From Rhipicephalus microplus (taxonomy: Eukaryota > Arthropoda > Arachnida > Ixodida > Ixodidae), in contig NC_134707.1 in the NCBI RefSeq assembly GCF_043290135.1, positions 137,579,319 to 137,643,318 of the forward strand: 64,000 bases of DNA. The letters are read 5' to 3'. This document shows positions 60,987 through 64,000 of the stretch, in pieces. The notes under the pieces are model-generated. The model ran no database searches. It saw only the letters and a list, made by a program, of their open reading frames with translations, and was not told the DNA's origin. Each line of letters begins with the position of its first letter. Within the stretch, counting starts at the first letter, position 1. The position numbers were made by a program, and so were the translations under genes.

Positions 60987-63900
60987 CGGTTTTGAATGCA
61001 CACTTCCATACTCGTTTTTGAATGCACACGCGCATACTCGTTTTCGAATAGGCACGCGCATACTTGTTCTTGAATGCACGCGCGCATACTCGTTTCGGAA
61101 TACGCACGCACATACTCGTTTTGGAATGCGCACGCGCATACTCATTTTTGAATAGGCACGCGCGTACTCGTGTTTGAACGCGAACGCGCATACTCTTTTT
61201 TGAATAGGCACGCGCGTATTCGTTTTTGAATGCGCACGCGTATACTCGTGTTTGAATGCACACGCGCATACTCGTTTTCGAATAGGCACGCGAATACTCG
61301 TTTTTGAATGCACACGCGCATACTCGTTTTTGAATGCAAACGCGCATACTCGTTTCGAAATGGACACGCGCATACTCGTTTTTGAATAGGCATGCGCGTA
61401 CTCGTTTTTGAATGCGCACGCGCATATTTGTTTTTGAATGCACACGCGCATACTCGTTTTGGAATAGGCACGCGCATACTCGTTTTTGAATACGCACACG
61501 CATACTCGTATTTGATTGCGCAAGCGCTTACTCGTTTTGCAATAGGCACGTGCATACTCGTTTTTGAATGCGCACGCGCATAGGCTTTTTTGAACAGGCA
61601 CACGCTTACTCGTTTTTGAATGCGCACGCGTATACTCGTCTTGAATGCGCACGCGCATACTCGTTTTTGAATGAAAACGCGCATGCTCGTTTCGGAATAC
61701 GCACGCGCATACTCGTTTTGGAATGCGAACGCGCATACTCGTTTTTGAATGTGCACGCGCGTACTCGTTTTTGATTGCGCACGCGCATACTCTTTTTTGA
61801 ATACACATGCGCATACTCGTTTCGGAATAAGCACGCGCATACTCGTTTTTGAACGCGCACACACATACTCCTTTTTGAATACACACGCGCATACTCGTTT
61901 TATGATGCGCACGCGTATACTCGTTTTTGAATAGGCACGCGCGTACTCGTTTATGATTGCGCACGCGCATACTCGTTTTTGAATGCACACGCGCATACTC
62001 GTTTTTGAATGGGCACGCGCGTACTCGTTTTTGAAGGCGCACGCGCATACTCGTTTTTGAATGCACACGCGCATACTCGTTTTGGAATAGGCACGCGCAT
62101 ACTCGTTTTTGAATGCGCACACGCATACTCGTATTTGAATGCACACGCGCATACTCGTTTTGGAATAGGCACGTGCATACTCGTTTTTGATTGCGCACAC
62201 GCATACTCGTATTTGAATCCACACGCGCATACTCGTTTTGAAATAGGCACGTGCATACTCGTTTTTGAATGCGCACGCGCATACGCGTTTTTGAACAGGC
62301 ACACACGTACTCGTTTTTGAATGCGCACGCGTATACTCGTCTTGAATGCGCACGCACATACTCGTTTTTGAATGCACACGCGCATACTCGTTTCGGAATA
62401 CGCACGCGCATACTCGTTTTTGAATGCGCACGCGCGTTCTCGTTTTTTATTGCGCACGCGCAGACTTGTTTTTGAATGCACATGCGCATACTCGTTTTGG
62501 AATAAGCACGGGCATACTCGTTTTTGAACGCGCACACGCATACTCGTTTTTGAATGCACACGCGCATACTCGTTTCGGAATAGGCACGCGCGTACTCGTT
62601 TTTGATTGCGCAAGCGCATACTCGTTTTTGAATGCACACGCGCATACTCGTTTTCGAATAGGCACGCGCATACTCGTTTTTGAATGCACACGCGCATACT
62701 CGTCTTGAGATAGGCACGCGCATACTGGTTTGGAAGGCGCAGGCGCATACTCGTTTTTGAATAGGCATGCGCGTACTCGTTTTTGAATGCGCACGCGCAA
62801 ACTTGGTTTTGAATGCACACGCGCATACTCGTTTTGAAATAGGCACGCGCATAGTCGTTTTCGAATGCACACACGCATACTCGTTTTGCGAAAGCACGTG
62901 CATACTCGATTTTGAATGCGCACGCGCATACGCGTTTTTGAACAGCCACACGCGTACTCGTTTTTGAATGCGCACGCGTATACTCGTTTTGACTGCGCAC
63001 GCGCATACTCGTTTTGAATGCTCACGCGCATACTCGTTTCGGAATACGCACGCGCATACTCGTTTTGGAATGCGCACGCGCATACTCGTTTTGGAATGCG
63101 CACGCGCGTACTCGTTTTTGAATGCGCACGCGCATACTCGTTTTTCAATGCACATGCGCATACGCAATATGGAATAAGCACGCGCATACTCGTTTTTGAA
63201 CGCGCACACGCATACTCGTTTTTGAATGCACACGCGCATACTCGTTTTGGAATGCGCACGCGTATACTCGTTTTTGAATAGGCACACGCGTACTCGTTTT
63301 TGATTGCGCACGCGCATACTCTTTTTTGAATGCACACGCGCATACTCGTTTTTGAATGGGCACGCGCGTACTCATTTTTGAATGCGCACGCGCATACTCG
63401 TTTTTGAATGCACACGCGCATACTCGTTTTTGAATAGGCACGCGCGTACTCGTGTTTGATTGCGCACGCGCATACTCGTTTTTGAATGCACACGCGCATA
63501 CTCGTTTTGGAATAGGCACGCACATACTCGTTTTTGAATGCGCACACGCACACTCGTATTTGAATGCACACGCGCGTACTCGTTTTGAAATAGGCACGTG
63601 CATACTCGTTTTTGAATGCGCACATGCATACTCGTATTTGAATGCACACGCGCATACTCGTTTTGAAATAGGCACGTGCATACTCGTTTTTGATTGCGCA
63701 CGCGCATACGCGTTTTTGAACAGGCACACGCGTACTCATTTTTGAATGCGCACGCGCATACTCGTTTTGAATGCGCACGCGCATACTCGGTTTTGAATGC
63801 ACACTCCCATACTCATTTTTGAATGCACACGCGCATACTCGTTTCGGAATACGCACGCGCATACTCGTTTTCGAATAGGCACGCGCATACTTGTTTTTGA

Positions 63901-64000
63901 ATGCGCACACGCATACTCGTTTTTGAATGCGCGCGCGTACACTCGTTTTGAATGCGCACGCGTATACTCGTTTTTGAATGCACACGCGCATACTCGTTTT

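Larger units (their letters stand above)
35459..64000. repeat. 26-bp minisatellite array, right block
   Basis: About 1,100 tandem monomers running without interruption to the window end, so the array continues beyond it. Orientation and monomer classes are those of the left blocks. The first recognisable monomer resumes with TTTTTGAACGCGAACGCGC, the same variant run found at about 16712. Six-frame translation gives minus-strand frames of up to 1,364 codons, all made of the same repeated basic, Cys-rich peptide; these are not called as genes. Confidence 0.97.

Noticed and set aside
339..64000. Dozens of long minus-strand ORFs in the satellite (up to 1,364 codons at 42506-46600)
   Set aside because: They arise because the 26-bp monomer lacks stops in every minus-strand frame; three overlapping frames give the same peptide, frames end at random variant stops, and there is no start, splice or domain signal.
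1..64000. CRISPR array
   Set aside because: Repeats are directly tandem with no unique spacers, there are no cas genes and the sequence is eukaryotic.

Overview
The window looks like arthropod nuclear DNA, most probably from a hard tick (Ixodidae). The reasons are a tRNA-derived SINE of the tick Ruka type at 25821-26066, a non-LTR element of a type I know from tick genomes at about 31.3-33.0 kb, AT-rich intergenic DNA with introns, and no bacterial gene organisation. The species call is an inference.

About two thirds of the window (1-13430, 16263-17956 and 35459-64000, roughly 43.7 kb) is one minisatellite. Its monomer is about 26 bp: a T-rich block (CTCGTTTTTGAA) followed by an alternating purine/pyrimidine block (TGCGCACGCGCATA). 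Monomer variants are arranged in higher-order repeats of about 1.8 to 10.6 kb, with clear copies at offsets of 3102, 5118 and about 10600 bp on the left, and 3040, 2517, 4701, 3395 and 1758 bp on the right. A common monomer core is a perfect match to the consensus site of the transcription factor NRF-1 (insect EWG). A 5'-truncated, broken L2/CR1-like retrotransposon (13431-16262) interrupts the left array. The very long minus-strand reading frames in the arrays are by-products of a stop-free repeat and are not annotated as genes.

Between the arrays lies a 17.5 kb island (17957-35458). It opens with another degenerate short repeat (17957-18364). Its best gene is a minus-strand, five-exon model (18871-29883, about 285 aa) whose C-terminal half looks like the DUF4806 family. 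The three 3' exons join in phase and rebuild one continuous domain; the first exon is uncertain. The introns carry nested DNA transposons (20319-22294 with 21111-22215 inside it), a PIF/Harbinger-like MITE (24899-25095) and the SINE. Further right are a dead plus-strand LINE fragment (31331-32996), an unassigned cysteine-rich candidate exon on the minus strand (33207-33360), a SINE fragment (34366-34443) and an isolated perfect histone-type mRNA 3' stem-loop (34795-34810).

The satellite on both sides of the island runs in the same orientation, shares the same higher-order segment including rare variants, and resumes almost exactly in monomer phase. This suggests the island sits inside what is, or was, a single array.
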